This document shows, one piece after another, positions 18,183 to 27,578 of a stretch of 64,000 bases of DNA (position 1 is the stretch's first letter; every line of letters begins with the position of its first letter). This DNA comes from an uncultured Chlorobiaceae bacterium. GTDB taxonomy: Bacteria > Bacteroidota > Chlorobiia > Chlorobiales > Chlorobiaceae. The notes under the pieces were generated by a model. The model saw only the letters and a list, made by a program, of their open reading frames with translations. It had not been told where the DNA came from and ran no database searches. Where the stretch lies: the NCBI GenBank assembly GCA_903869365.1, contig CAIPYV010000105.1, positions 17,384 to 81,383 of the forward strand, given 5' to 3'. The position numbers and the translations under genes are program-made.

Positions 18183-19484
18183 TTAGTGATAGGGGTAGAA
18201 AAGATAGAAGGTAAAAGAGAATAAGGCGAGTATCCACATGCCTGCACGAACCTCTCTGGCTTTTCCGGTAAAGATTTTCAGGATAACATAAGCAATAAAT
18301 CCTGCGGTGATTCCGACGCCGATATTGAAGGTGAATATCATGAGAACAATCGTAAGAAACGCTGGCAAAAGTTCACTGTAGTCAGTAAAATTAAATTTGG
18401 TGACCGACTGCATCATGAACATCCCGACAACCACCAGTGCCGGGCCGTAGGCATAAGGCGGAACAATGGTAAGGATTGGAGAAAAAAACAGGGCAAAAGC
18501 AAAAAGTGCCGCAACGACAATTGCTGTAAACCCCGTTTTTCCTCCCTGTTCTATACCGGCTGCGGATTCAATGTAGACGCCTGCAGTTGTGGTTCCGAAA
18601 ATTGATGCGGCAATGGTTGAAAGCGCATCAACCAGCATCGGCTTTTCAATTTCAGGTAGGTTATCCTCTTCATCGAGCAGGTTGGCCCTTGACGACAATC
18701 CAAAAAGGGTACCCATGGTATCAACAAAATCCATCACGAGCACGCTGGTTATGACGCCTGCGAATCCCCAGGTCAATGCTCCCTGCACATTGATTTTCAT
18801 AAAGATAGGTGCAATAGATGGGGGCATACTGAATACTGTTGCAGGCAGGGGGACAAGACCGGTAAGAAGAAAAGCTGCCGTTGTGGTGGCCATGCCGGCA
18901 AGAATAGCACCGGTCACCCGCTGTATCAGAAGAACAGCGGTAATAAGCAGTCCACCCAGGCTCAGGAGTACGGGAAGTTTTGCGATATTTGCCAGTTGGA
19001 CAGGTGCTCCTGGAACACCAAGAGTGATGAGTCCCATGTCATTCAACCCTAAAAAAGCGAGGAAAAGTCCTATACCTACTGAAAAACTGTGTTTAAGCGT
19101 TCCGGGAATGGCTTTGGCCAGCCATTGACGCAGGCCGCCGAGAGTGATCAAGGTAAAAAGAATGCCACTGATAAAGATTGCCGCCATTGCTGTCTGCCAT
19201 GAATAGCCGAGCGTGTGAACAACAGTATAGGCTATAAAGGCATTTTCACCCATGTAGGGAGCTACGGCAAAAGGGCGCTTGGCATAAACCCCCATCAAAA
19301 GGGTTCCGAATATCGACGTAAGAATGGTTGCCGTCATCGAGGCCTCTTTGGGGATACCTGCCGCAGCAAGGATCGCCGGATTGACAATGATGATATAGGA
19401 GAGAGTGAAAAACGTTGTGATGCCGGCCAGTGTCTCCTGCCGAAAACTAGTGCCGTGCCTCTTAAAGTCAAAGTAGGATTGCAT
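18183..19484 (-). CDS. Purine permease, AzgA-like branch of the NCS2 family
   Basis: A 433-residue membrane protein with about 12-14 helices. The N-terminal FKRHGTSFRQETLAGITTFFTLSYIIIVNP and the motif GENAFIAYTVVHTLGYSWQTAMAA are typical of the AzgA (hypoxanthine/guanine/adenine) branch rather than UraA. The second signature, FVDTMGTLFGLSSRANLLDEEDNLPEIEKPMLVDA, places acidic residues in the substrate site. It likely imports a purine by proton symport. The start is 12 bases upstream of the amidase gene, so the two may form an operon with purine/NAD relevance. Confidence 0.9.
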   Translation of the reverse strand: MQSYFDFKRHGTSFRQETLAGITTFFTLSYIIIVNPAILAAAGIPKEASMTATILTSIFGTLLMGVYAKRPFAVAPYMGENAFIAYTVVHTLGYSWQTAMAAIFISGILFTLITLGGLRQWLAKAIPGTLKHSFSVGIGLFLAFLGLNDMGLITLGVPGAPVQLANIAKLPVLLSLGGLLITAVLLIQRVTGAILAGMATTTAAFLLTGLVPLPATVFSMPPSIAPIFMKINVQGALTWGFAGVITSVLVMDFVDTMGTLFGLSSRANLLDEEDNLPEIEKPMLVDALSTIAASIFGTTTAGVYIESAAGIEQGGKTGFTAIVVAALFAFALFFSPILTIVPPYAYGPALVVVGMFMMQSVTKFNFTDYSELLPAFLTIVLMIFTFNIGVGITAGFIAYVILKIFTGKAREVRAGMWILALFSFTFYLFYPYH

Positions 19485-19696
19485 GATTTATGTCATGTAG
19501 TGGTAACAGGCTCCTGAAAAAGAAGGTAATCATTATGAGTCAAAACAGGCAGTTGTAAATGCTGAAATGCTCAAGATGGATAAAGAGCCGTCAGCATAGT
19601 CTTTGGAACACTCTTTTTTTGTTGAAGAAAGTTATTCGTTATTTTGTTTAAAAAGAAACAAAGAGTTTAACGTCACTCATCAACGGTATCATTGCA

Positions 19697-20305
19697 ATGG
19701 AAGTAATTGATCTCAAGAAGCAGTTGAAACCGCTTTATCAACCTTCCGCCAAATCAGTGGATGTGGTTGATGTTCCCCCTATGAATTTTCTTATGGTTGA
19801 TGGTGAGGGTGATCCCAATACTTCACAGGCATTCTCCGATGCAATTGAAGCTTTGTTTGCACTCTCCTATACCGTGAAGTTTATGATCAAGAAGGGGCCT
19901 ATGGCAATTGATTATGGAGTCATGCCTCTTGAAGGTCTCTGGTGGGCTGACGATATGACAAAATTTTCATCTGAAGACAAGTCCAATTGGAAATGGACAG
20001 TGATGATCATGCAGCCCTCTTTTGCTACTCAGGAAATTATTGAAGATGCTCTCGTTGAAGTTAAAAAAAAGAAAAAAATGGATGATCTCTCCAAAGTGCG
20101 ATTTGAATCCTTTTCGGAAGGGAAATGCGCGCAAACAATGCACATTGGCCCGTTTTCCGATGAGGGGCCAACGATCGAAAAGCTCCATCACTTCATTGAC
20201 GCTATCAGTCATCGACGCGGAAAGCATCATGAAATTTATTTGAGCGATATTCGAAAAGCTGCTCCATCGAAATGGAAAACCATTGTTCGTCAGCCAATGC
20301 AGTAA
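19697..20305 (+). CDS. GyrI-like small-molecule-binding domain protein
   Basis: A 202-residue cytosolic protein. The GyrI-like fold is indicated by PPMNFLMVDGEGDPNTSQAFSDAIEALFALSY near the start and by MHIGPFSDEGPTIEKLHHFI in the second half. These single-domain proteins bind or hydrolyse hydrophobic compounds; no DNA-binding domain is attached. A Lys run (KKKKKMDD) lies in the middle. It stands alone, 212 bases from the divergent purine permease; nothing regulatory stood out in that spacer apart from AT-rich DNA. Confidence 0.8.
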   Translation: MEVIDLKKQLKPLYQPSAKSVDVVDVPPMNFLMVDGEGDPNTSQAFSDAIEALFALSYTVKFMIKKGPMAIDYGVMPLEGLWWADDMTKFSSEDKSNWKWTVMIMQPSFATQEIIEDALVEVKKKKKMDDLSKVRFESFSEGKCAQTMHIGPFSDEGPTIEKLHHFIDAISHRRGKHHEIYLSDIRKAAPSKWKTIVRQPMQ

Positions 20306-20457
20306 TGATGAAAGAAAGAAGTACTGCTCAATTTCCGGAACTCTCTTGATAAAGCTCTTTGTATTCGGTTATATTTTGAAAGAAAGAAAATTGTTTTATA
20401 TTGGATAAAATTTGTCTTATATATTTTTTAACCTGATTTCATTGTAAGGAGAATACC

Positions 20458-21048
20458 ATGAGTGTTTTAGTTGGTCGCAAAGCGCCGGATTTTGATGTAG
20501 AAGCGGTTGTTAATGGGTTGCAGTTTGTTGACTCTGTGAAGCTTTCAGATTTCAAGGGTAAGTATGTTGTTCTCTTTTTTTATCCGCTGGATTTTACCTT
20601 TGTCTGTCCGACTGAACTGCACGCTTTTCAGGACAAGCTTGAGGAATTCCGTAAAAGAAATGTCGAATTGCTTGGTTGTTCTGTGGATTCAAAATTTTCT
20701 CATTTTGCATGGCTTACTACTCCAAGAAACCGCGGGGGTATAGAGGGAGTAACCTATACGCTTCTTTCTGATATCAACAAGACCGTTTCAGCTGATTATG
20801 ATGTACTTCTTGAGGGTGCGGGAATTGCATTGAGAGGTTTGTTTCTTATTGATAAGGAGGGTGTTGTCCGCCACCAGGTTGTCAATGATCTTCCGCTTGG
20901 TCGCAATGTGGACGAGGTACTACGACTTGTTGATGCCCTTCAGTTTACGGAGCAGTACGGTGAAGTCTGCCCGGCAAACTGGAATAAGGGTGATAAGACC
21001 ATGAAGCCGACTGATGAAGGCCTGAAGGAGTTTTTTAAGGAGAACTGA
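20458..21048 (+). CDS. Typical 2-Cys peroxiredoxin
   Basis: A 196-residue peroxidase that reduces hydrogen peroxide and alkyl peroxides, valuable to an obligate anaerobe under oxygen exposure. The peroxidatic Cys50 is in FYPLDFTFVCPTELHAF. The resolving Cys171 is in EVCPANW. The C-terminal extension (KPTDEGLKEFFKEN) is present, so the protein may be sensitive to over-oxidation. TAAGGAG lies seven bases before the ATG. The AT-rich 150-base spacer upstream probably holds its promoter, but no box pair was convincing. Confidence 0.95.
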   Translation: MSVLVGRKAPDFDVEAVVNGLQFVDSVKLSDFKGKYVVLFFYPLDFTFVCPTELHAFQDKLEEFRKRNVELLGCSVDSKFSHFAWLTTPRNRGGIEGVTYTLLSDINKTVSADYDVLLEGAGIALRGLFLIDKEGVVRHQVVNDLPLGRNVDEVLRLVDALQFTEQYGEVCPANWNKGDKTMKPTDEGLKEFFKEN

Positions 21049-21064
21049 TATTGTGACGGCCGAT

Positions 21065-21094
21065 TCCCCCGTTTCTTTCATGAAAAGCGGGGGA
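21065..21094. terminator. Hairpin between convergent peroxiredoxin and proS genes
   Basis: TCCCCCG (21065-21071) pairs with CGGGGGA (21088-21094), and the loop contains the palindrome TTTCATGAAA, so the whole folds tightly. There is no long T run on either side. It probably protects or ends both transcripts. Confidence 0.5.
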
Positions 21095-21110
21095 TATGGT
21101 TGATGAGGTC

Positions 21111-22556
21111 TCAGTATGCTTTTGCAAAAACCACTTTCCGTAAGGCTGGTTTACCTGAATAGATACAGAATCCTGGTTTATCAATACTGTATCGGGCAAT
21201 ATAGTCTGCTTCTTCTGGCTGCACCCTTATGGTGGCTTTTGTCTCTTCCTTGATTTTTGCTTCAGTTTCCCGGGTACCATCCCAGTGGGCGATGACAAAT
21301 CCCTTTTCAACAGCCTCTTTGAACTCATCATAACTCTGCACTTCGAAGGTGTTCTCATTGCGGAACTGCAGTGCCTTGTCAAACATGTTCTGCTGAATGG
21401 CGTTCAGGATTTCCTGTATGGTTACAGGCAGGGTTTCGTCGAGTGTCACCTCGGTTTTCTCAAGCGTATCTCGCCGTGCAGCAATACAAATGTTGTTTTC
21501 GATATCCCTTGGGCCCAGTTCGATCCGGATCGGAATGCCCTGCAGTTCATATTCTGCAAACTTCCAGCCAGGAGAGTTCTGTTCGCTGCTGTCAACAAAG
21601 GCAGGTATTCCGCTGGCTTTCAGCGAGTCGGCTATCGCATCTGCCTTCGCAATGACGGCAGCCTTGTCGCCCCTGAGAATCGGGATAATGACTACCTGAC
21701 GTGAGGCAAGTTTTGGGGGGAGAACCAGACCGCGATCGTCCGAATGTGCCATGATCAAGGCTCCGATCAGTCTTGTTGAAACGCCCCAGCTTGTTGCCCA
21801 GACATAATCAAGTTTTCCCTCTTTTGTCTGGAATTGACAGTCAAATGCTTTGGCGAAGTTCTGGCCGAGATTATGGGAAGTTCCTGACTGAAGTGCTTTG
21901 GTATCCTGCATCATCGCTTCAATGCAGTAGGTTTCTATCGCTCCGGCAAATTTTTCGCTGTCGGTTTTTCTTCCCATAATAACCGGCATTGCCATATACT
22001 CTTCGGCAAATGTCTTGTAGACGTTGATCATGCGAAGCACCTCTTCCTGCGACTCTTCAGGAGTTTCATGAGCGGTATGGCCTTCCTGCCAGAGAAACTC
22101 GGTGGTTCTTAAAAAGAGACGTGTCCGCATCTCCCATCGCACGACATTTGCCCACTGATTGATGAGAATAGGCAAATCGCGGTAAGACTGGATCCACTTC
22201 TTATAAGAGGACCAGATGATAGTTTCTGACGTAGGGCGGACGTAGAGCTTTTCGGCAAGTTCTACGCCCCCGCCGTGAGTGACAACAGCACATTCAGGAG
22301 CAAAGCCCTCAATATGCTCAGCCTCTTTTGCTATAAAGCTTTCGGGAATGAAGAGCGGAAAGTAGGCATTGACGTGACCTGTTTCTTTGAACATTCGGTC
22401 AAGGGCGGTCTGCATTTTTTCCCATATTGCATAACCGTTAGGCCGAATAACCATACAACCTCGCACATCAGCATAATCTGCAAGTTTTGCAGAACGTACA
22501 AGGTCAATATACCATTGGGAATAATCCTCTTTCCGTGAAGTGATTTTATCTGCCAC
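21111..22556 (-). CDS. proS: Prolyl-tRNA synthetase, archaeal/eukaryotic-like short form
   Basis: A 481-residue class II aminoacyl-tRNA synthetase. Class II motifs are seen: the dimer motif in the first hundred residues ([24 protein letters not shown]), motif 2 in [24 protein letters not shown] and motif 3 in [12 protein letters not shown]. It lacks the editing insertion of the long bacterial form and carries the C-terminal extension ending in VVFAKAY, as in archaeal-type ProRS. It is convergent with the peroxiredoxin gene. This type is common among Chlorobi and Bacteroidetes, so it need not signal recent transfer. Confidence 0.97.
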   Translation of the reverse strand: MADKITSRKEDYSQWYIDLVRSAKLADYADVRGCMVIRPNGYAIWEKMQTALDRMFKETGHVNAYFPLFIPESFIAKEAEHIEGFAPECAVVTHGGGVELAEKLYVRPTSETIIWSSYKKWIQSYRDLPILINQWANVVRWEMRTRLFLRTTEFLWQEGHTAHETPEESQEEVLRMINVYKTFAEEYMAMPVIMGRKTDSEKFAGAIETYCIEAMMQDTKALQSGTSHNLGQNFAKAFDCQFQTKEGKLDYVWATSWGVSTRLIGALIMAHSDDRGLVLPPKLASRQVVIIPILRGDKAAVIAKADAIADSLKASGIPAFVDSSEQNSPGWKFAEYELQGIPIRIELGPRDIENNICIAARRDTLEKTEVTLDETLPVTIQEILNAIQQNMFDKALQFRNENTFEVQSYDEFKEAVEKGFVIAHWDGTRETEAKIKEETKATIRVQPEEADYIARYSIDKPGFCIYSGKPALRKVVFAKAY

Positions 22557-22609
22557 GTTTACTGTAAATGATTGTTATAGAATAAGATTAGATGAGTAAA
22601 ATATACAAC

Positions 22610-23350
22610 CTACTTTTCGAACTTTTTCATTTTTTCCATTAAGAGTTTCAGGTGTTCTTTTTCCTGATTGCCAAGAGGTTTCTGATTGTTGGTAACTTTC
22701 TGATACCCGGACGGAATATTAAAATCTGACGCAGGAAGTGCTTTTTGCCAGATCTGCATGATTTCCATGACGTACTGCCCATTATCGTTATATTGCACCA
22801 TCTTAACAGGGAATCCTTCAATGCCTGCATTGCTGAGTGTTTTTGAGAGCGATGTATTTGAGAGGCGCGGATTTTGTGTCTGAAGGATTCTGAATGTCGA
22901 GAAGTCGCCAAGATCGCGGGTAACCCAGAGTTCAAGTTTTTCCGTGCTGCTGGTCAAACTGATGTGTTCACAGTTGTAACCTTTGAAAGTTTGTTTACCA
23001 AGTTTTGCAAGCTTGTAGTTGCTGTCGAAATTGAGCAGCATTGCATTTTCAGCAGCTGTTTTGAGATTGAGAATGCTGAAATTTTTCGCCTGATGATTAA
23101 TAACATAAGCCTGATCCGGCTGCGAGGCTTTTGTGATGACGGTTGTTTTTAACAATTCCGGTATTTTATCCATCTGCATGGCCATATCCATGCGTTGTAC
23201 ATCGTTTCCGAAGGAGTAAGTGATTTCAGCGGAACCGTTCGGCATTTTCATGATCATTGCCATAATACCGGTAAATTTCGATACTGCTGAAGCAGGATTT
23301 CCGGCAGCTGACGTGAAAAGCATAAAGAGAGTAAACAGAAATTTTTTCAT
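22610..23350 (-). CDS. Exported DUF4412-like protein
   Basis: About 246 residues from the ATG at 23350, where a signal peptide starts (MKKFLFTLFMLFTSAAGNPASA). The frame is open 20 codons further up but that part is hydrophilic. The body is beta-rich: ITYSFGNDVQRMDMAMQMD, GYNCEHISLTSSTEKLELWVTRDLG. This resembles DUF4412, a periplasmic or outer-membrane lipid-carrier-like (LolA-type) fold of unknown role. The C-terminus is a Lys-rich helix. An 11-bp inverted repeat lies upstream in the spacer shared with prmC. Confidence 0.75.
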   Translation of the reverse strand: MKKFLFTLFMLFTSAAGNPASAVSKFTGIMAMIMKMPNGSAEITYSFGNDVQRMDMAMQMDKIPELLKTTVITKASQPDQAYVINHQAKNFSILNLKTAAENAMLLNFDSNYKLAKLGKQTFKGYNCEHISLTSSTEKLELWVTRDLGDFSTFRILQTQNPRLSNTSLSKTLSNAGIEGFPVKMVQYNDNGQYVMEIMQIWQKALPASDFNIPSGYQKVTNNQKPLGNQEKEHLKLLMEKMKKFEK

Positions 23351-23432
23351 CGTGACATTGCTCTTGACATATTGTAATGATTGTTGGTTTGGCTGCAAAT
23401 CGGTTGTCATGGTCGATATTTAATGTACTATT

Positions 23433-23482
23433 TGTACCGTTACGTGATTGATTTTTTTTAAAAAAGACGCAGTAACGGTACA
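23433..23482. repeat. Perfect 11-bp inverted repeat in a divergent promoter region
   Basis: TGTACCGTTAC (23433-23443) and GTAACGGTACA (23472-23482) are exact complements, 28 bases apart. The interval itself contains a T-run followed by an A-run, so the whole 50 bases can fold into a cruciform or long hairpin. It lies between the divergent DUF4412-like gene and prmC. No T-tract follows either arm, which argues against a simple terminator. Confidence 0.6.
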
Positions 23483-23547
23483 TTTCTAACTTTTGCATTT
23501 TCCTGAACAAAGGAGAGCAAGCTGAACGTTTGGTTTAACAGAGAAAA

Positions 23548-24447
23548 ATGCAGGCATTGAAAGAGTGGCAGGTTGTTGAACTGCTCAAAACAACCACAGG
23601 TTATTTTGAGGAAAAGAACGTTGATGAGCCTCGCATCAGTTCAGAACTTCTTCTGGGTCATGTCCTCGGGCAGAGCAGGCTCCAGCTCTATCTGCATCAT
23701 AACAGGCCGGTGTATCCCGATGAACTTGATCGTTTCCGAGGGCTTTGCCGCCAGCGGCTTGAGGGTCGACCTGTTCAATACATTATTGGAGAACAGTACT
23801 TTTACGGGTTGAAGTTTATTGTTGATGAACGGGTTCTTATTCCCCGTCCTGAAACCGAACTTCTTGTTGAGCATGCCCTTGAATCTCTTGGTATGACAGG
23901 TCGTGGTGGCTCCTCTGAGGCAAGAATTCTTGATATAGGGACGGGAAGCGGCTGCATTGGAGTTACCATGGCAAAGCTTTGTCCTTCGCTCACGGTCACT
24001 GCCCTCGATTGCTCACTTGATGCTCTTGATGTTGCACGTATGAATGCAGCAACCCATGCAGTGGAATCCCGGGTGACCTGTATTGCTGCCGACATGTTTG
24101 ATGAGAAGTTTGTCACAAGACTCCCTGAGCATGCTTTTGAACTTATTGTTTCTAATCCTCCTTATATCCCCGATGCAGAGTGGGAGGGTCTTCAGCGTGA
24201 AGTCCGGCAGTATGAGCCAAGGATTGCATTGACGACTCCACAGGGGATTGAGTGTTACGAGGCGATAGTAGCTAAGGCAGAAAAGCTTCTTGTTCCGGGC
24301 GGAAAGCTCTGTTTCGAACTGCACGCTGATGCCGCCGTATCGGTCTCAAGGCTTATGACCGTTCAGGGCTTTTCAGAGATAACGGTATATAAAGATTATT
24401 CCGGCCTTGACAGGGTTATTTCAGGAGTTATGCCTCTTGGAAATTAA
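23548..24447 (+). CDS. prmC: Release factor glutamine methyltransferase
   Basis: A 299-residue S-adenosylmethionine-dependent enzyme that methylates the Gln of the GGQ motif in release factors 1 and 2. The N-terminal helical domain carries RPVQYIIGEQYFYGLKF; the methyltransferase domain has VLIPRPETELLVE, the SAM loop DIGTGSGCIGV (129-139) and the catalytic NPPY (203-206). Length is normal. It is the first plus-strand gene after the inverted repeat at 23433-23482; hrcA follows after 97 bases. Confidence 0.96.
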   Translation: MQALKEWQVVELLKTTTGYFEEKNVDEPRISSELLLGHVLGQSRLQLYLHHNRPVYPDELDRFRGLCRQRLEGRPVQYIIGEQYFYGLKFIVDERVLIPRPETELLVEHALESLGMTGRGGSSEARILDIGTGSGCIGVTMAKLCPSLTVTALDCSLDALDVARMNAATHAVESRVTCIAADMFDEKFVTRLPEHAFELIVSNPPYIPDAEWEGLQREVRQYEPRIALTTPQGIECYEAIVAKAEKLLVPGGKLCFELHADAAVSVSRLMTVQGFSEITVYKDYSGLDRVISGVMPLGN

Positions 24448-24544
24448 CTTGCTTTCGGTTTTGTTTATATGAATGGATGTGGTGAAGTTTTTTTAAATTC
24501 ACCTGTTTGTTTTCCCCTGTTATTTATTGTAATCGCTATGGTGT

Positions 24545-25627
24545 ATGTTGATGGATTCTCGTGATCTTACTTTGAGAGAACGGCAGGTACTGGGTATCGT
24601 TATCCAGTCCTATGTTGTGACTGCAGCGCCGGTTGGCTCAAGATATATAGCAAAAAATTATAATCTCGGTCTTTCCGATGCCACGATAAGGAATGTTATG
24701 GCTGTACTGGAAGATGAAGGCTATATCAGTCAGCCGCACACTTCAGCGGGCAGAATTCCGACCGATAAAGGGTACCGTTATTATGTTGATCTCATTATGA
24801 CCTTCCAGTGTCTCGATGATAAAGAAAAAAAGCGGATTGAGGCGAATATTGGTCAAATTACCATTGATCGTAAGGGAACCTCATCAGATGTTCTGCTCTC
24901 AGCCGCAAAAGTTCTTGGTACTATTTCGCGGCAGTTAAGCGTTGTTTTGTCACCGACACTGTCGAACGCGATTTTCGAAAAACTCGACATGGTTCTATTG
25001 AGTTCGACACGGATGATGGTTATTCTCTCCATTCAGTCTCTGTTTGTCAAAACGATTGTTATGGAGCTTGATATTGAGGTTTCCCGTCAGACAGTTGATG
25101 AGGTTGTTGATGTTCTCAATCAGCGTCTTTCCGGATTGACGCTTGCTGAAATTCGACGAACTATCAGCAAACGTCTTTCCGATAGCGTTTGTGACAAGGC
25201 ACTGAAAAATCTTATTGTACGCTCTGCCGGAAATCTTTTTGATGAATCGCCTATTTTTGAACGGCTTTATATTTCCGGTACTGAGTACATTGTTGATCAG
25301 CCTGAGTTCAAACAGCCACAAAAAGTTCGTGATCTTATCACCATGATTGAGGATAAGTTCAGCATGGCGAAGCTTGTCGGGCATAGCGGGTCATCGTCAG
25401 TCGAGACCATTAGATCGACCGGAAGGGATATAACCATCAATATCGGCAAGGAAAACAGCGAACGACAGGCAGAGGACCTCACCATTGTTTCCACACCGTA
25501 TTATGTTGGAAACATGGTTGGAAAAATTGGAATTTTTGGGCCGAAAAGAATGGATTACGAGTACGCTGTCCGCGTTCTCAACTATATGGCCGACAGTCTC
25601 TCTTCAACGCTGTCGGATGTTAACTAA
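24545..25627 (+). CDS. hrcA: Heat-shock repressor HrcA
   Basis: A 360-residue winged-helix repressor that binds CIRCE operators of groES-groEL or dnaK operons. The DNA-binding half is clear: [32 protein letters not shown], then [40 protein letters not shown]. The C-terminal GAF-like domain ends with [27 protein letters not shown]. First gene of hrcA-grpE-dnaJ; grpE starts 15 bases after the stop. I looked for a CIRCE (TTAGCACTC, nine bases, GAGTGCTAA) in the 97 bases upstream and found none, only a weaker palindrome at 24481-24503. Confidence 0.97.
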   Translation: MLMDSRDLTLRERQVLGIVIQSYVVTAAPVGSRYIAKNYNLGLSDATIRNVMAVLEDEGYISQPHTSAGRIPTDKGYRYYVDLIMTFQCLDDKEKKRIEANIGQITIDRKGTSSDVLLSAAKVLGTISRQLSVVLSPTLSNAIFEKLDMVLLSSTRMMVILSIQSLFVKTIVMELDIEVSRQTVDEVVDVLNQRLSGLTLAEIRRTISKRLSDSVCDKALKNLIVRSAGNLFDESPIFERLYISGTEYIVDQPEFKQPQKVRDLITMIEDKFSMAKLVGHSGSSSVETIRSTGRDITINIGKENSERQAEDLTIVSTPYYVGNMVGKIGIFGPKRMDYEYAVRVLNYMADSLSSTLSDVN

Positions 25628-25642
25628 ACAGATAATGTATTT

Positions 25643-26248
25643 ATGACAAAGAAAGCATCGGATGGACAGGAGAATTGTACAGAACATTTTATGGACAAAG
25701 ACATAAATGATCTCCCGGGAACCTCAGCGGTTCAGGAAGAGTCATCACAAGGGAATGAGTCGATTCTTTCAAGAATAGTTGAACTTGAAACTGAATTGAA
25801 CAAACAGAAAGAACAGTCAGACAAATATCGTGATGAACTGCTGCGAAAAGCTGCGGATTTTGAAAATTTTCGTAAGCAAAAGGAACGTGAGGCTATGATG
25901 GCCTCATCCAGAGCTCTTGAGAATATTATCAGGGAACTGCTTCCTGTTGTTGATGATGTAAAGAGGGTTCTTCAGCATGCACCTCTTGATTCTGAAATAT
26001 CCACGGAAGCAAAGGTATATATTGAGGGAGTGGAGATGGTGAAAAAAAATCTTGAAAAATGGCTTGATTACAAAGGGGTGCAAGCGATAGAATCAAAAGG
26101 AATGAAGCTCGATGTGAATTTTCATGAAGCCATTTCCCAGGTTGATCATCCTGATGTTGAGCCAGACACGATCATTGAGGAGTACCAGACTGGGTATGTG
26201 CTTGGTGACAAGGTTATCAGGCATTCTAAAGTTATCGTGGCGAAATAG
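25643..26248 (+). CDS. grpE: Nucleotide exchange factor GrpE
   Basis: A 201-residue dimeric exchange factor for DnaK. The long N-terminal coiled coil (about residues 45-90: [43 protein letters not shown]) leads into the four-helix and beta-wing domain ending [21 protein letters not shown], a signature of the family. The first 40 residues are acidic and disordered. It lies between hrcA and dnaJ in the heat-shock operon; dnaK itself is not in the window. Confidence 0.97.
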   Translation: MTKKASDGQENCTEHFMDKDINDLPGTSAVQEESSQGNESILSRIVELETELNKQKEQSDKYRDELLRKAADFENFRKQKEREAMMASSRALENIIRELLPVVDDVKRVLQHAPLDSEISTEAKVYIEGVEMVKKNLEKWLDYKGVQAIESKGMKLDVNFHEAISQVDHPDVEPDTIIEEYQTGYVLGDKVIRHSKVIVAK

Positions 26249-26303
26249 TGTAAGACGTTTTAAGTAGAGTGAACAATAGACAAGCAAATTTGTTGGTGGT
26301 ATT

Positions 26304-27497
26304 ATGAAGAGAGAATATTACGAGGTTCTTGGTGTAAGCCGAACGGCTACCAAGGACGAGATAAAAAAGGCATACAGGAAGCTCGCGCTGCAGTTTCATC
26401 CTGATAAAAATCCTGATAACAAGGATGCTGAAGAGCATTTCAAAGAGGTGAATGAAGCATACGAAGTGCTGAGCAATGATGACAAGCGACGTCGGTATGA
26501 TCAGTTCGGACATGCAGGTGTCGGATCTTCAGCGGCGTCAGGTGGAGGCGGCCAATATGGCGGAGGTGCTGATTTAAACGATATTTTCAGTGCTTTCAAC
26601 GATATGTTCAGCGGGGGGAAAACGCGGGGCGGCGGTGCTCCTTTCGGCTTTGAGGAGGTGTTCGGTGGAGGGGGAGGCAGAAGAGGTCGGGCATCAAGCG
26701 GTATTCCCGGAACTGACCTGAAAATTCGCCTCAAGCTGACCCTTGAAGAGATTGCCAAAGGGGTTGAAAAAACATTGAAGATAAAAAAACAGGTTATCTG
26801 TGAGGAGTGTAAAGGCAGTGGTTCCAAATCTGGAGCAACAGAAAACTGTCAGACCTGCCATGGTACCGGCGAGGTTCGACAGGCCTCCAAAACAATGTTC
26901 GGCCAGTTTGTCAATATTGCTGCATGTCCAACATGCGGAGGGGAAGGCAGAATAATTAAGGATCGCTGTACCTCCTGTTACGGCGAGGGGATCAAACTCG
27001 GTGAGGTCACCGTGAAGGTTAACGTTCCTTCCGGTGTTGAGGACGGCAATTATCTGACGTTACGCGGGCAGGGCAATGCGGGTCCCAGAGGTGGTGCTGC
27101 CGGTGATCTGCTTGTGGTGATTGAGGAGATAGCTCACGAACTGTTTTCACGCCATGGTGATGATGTGGTGTATTCACTTGCGGTGAGTTTTCCTGACCTT
27201 GTGCTCGGTACGAAAGTCGAAGTGCCTACTCTGGATGGAGCGGTCAAGCTGACCATCCCGCCTTCAACGCAACCTGAAACTATGCTTCGCATTGCCGGTC
27301 ACGGTATAGGTCATCTGCGAGGATCATCGAGAGGCGACCAGTACGTGAAAGTTAATGTTTTTGTTCCTAAGGATCTTTCGCATCAGGACAAGGAACTTCT
27401 GAAGGAACTGAAGAAATCTTCAGGGATTTCACCGACGGCGCATAATGACAAAAATTCCAAGGGCTTTTTTGAAAAGGCTCGGGATATATTTTCATAA
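26304..27497 (+). CDS. dnaJ: Chaperone DnaJ (Hsp40, class A)
   Basis: A 397-residue co-chaperone that stimulates DnaK ATPase and holds unfolded proteins. Domains in order: J domain (5-70) with HPD in [11 protein letters not shown]; a Gly/Phe-rich stretch (about 75-130) with several GGG runs; a zinc domain with four CxxCxGxG repeats ([32 protein letters not shown]); and C-terminal substrate domains. All parts are complete, so this is full class A DnaJ. It is third in the operon and is followed by a strong terminator. Confidence 0.98.
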   Translation: MKREYYEVLGVSRTATKDEIKKAYRKLALQFHPDKNPDNKDAEEHFKEVNEAYEVLSNDDKRRRYDQFGHAGVGSSAASGGGGQYGGGADLNDIFSAFNDMFSGGKTRGGGAPFGFEEVFGGGGGRRGRASSGIPGTDLKIRLKLTLEEIAKGVEKTLKIKKQVICEECKGSGSKSGATENCQTCHGTGEVRQASKTMFGQFVNIAACPTCGGEGRIIKDRCTSCYGEGIKLGEVTVKVNVPSGVEDGNYLTLRGQGNAGPRGGAAGDLLVVIEEIAHELFSRHGDDVVYSLAVSFPDLVLGTKVEVPTLDGAVKLTIPPSTQPETMLRIAGHGIGHLRGSSRGDQYVKVNVFVPKDLSHQDKELLKELKKSSGISPTAHNDKNSKGFFEKARDIFS

Positions 27498-27513
27498 GGT
27501 GTAGCTATACAAG

Positions 27514-27546
27514 AAAAAAGGCCGGTAATAAACCCGGCCTTTTTTT
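27514..27546. terminator. Terminator of the hrcA-grpE-dnaJ operon
   Basis: AAAAAAGGCCGG (27514-27525) pairs with CCGGCCTTTTTT (27534-27545) around an eight-base loop. It lies 17 bases past the dnaJ stop and 33 bases from the convergent malic enzyme stop, so it can serve both. Confidence 0.92.
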
Positions 27547-27578
27547 GTATCTGAGCAAACGACTGATCTCTTACCAGG

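Noticed and set aside
18589..19128. 179-codon plus-strand open frame opposite the purine permease
   Set aside because: Antisense to a membrane protein gene; the Ser/Arg/Pro-rich product is typical of a shadow frame.
24448..24544. CIRCE operator upstream of hrcA
   Set aside because: The consensus TTAGCACTC-N9-GAGTGCTAA is not present; only an unrelated GGTGAA/TTCACC palindrome was found.
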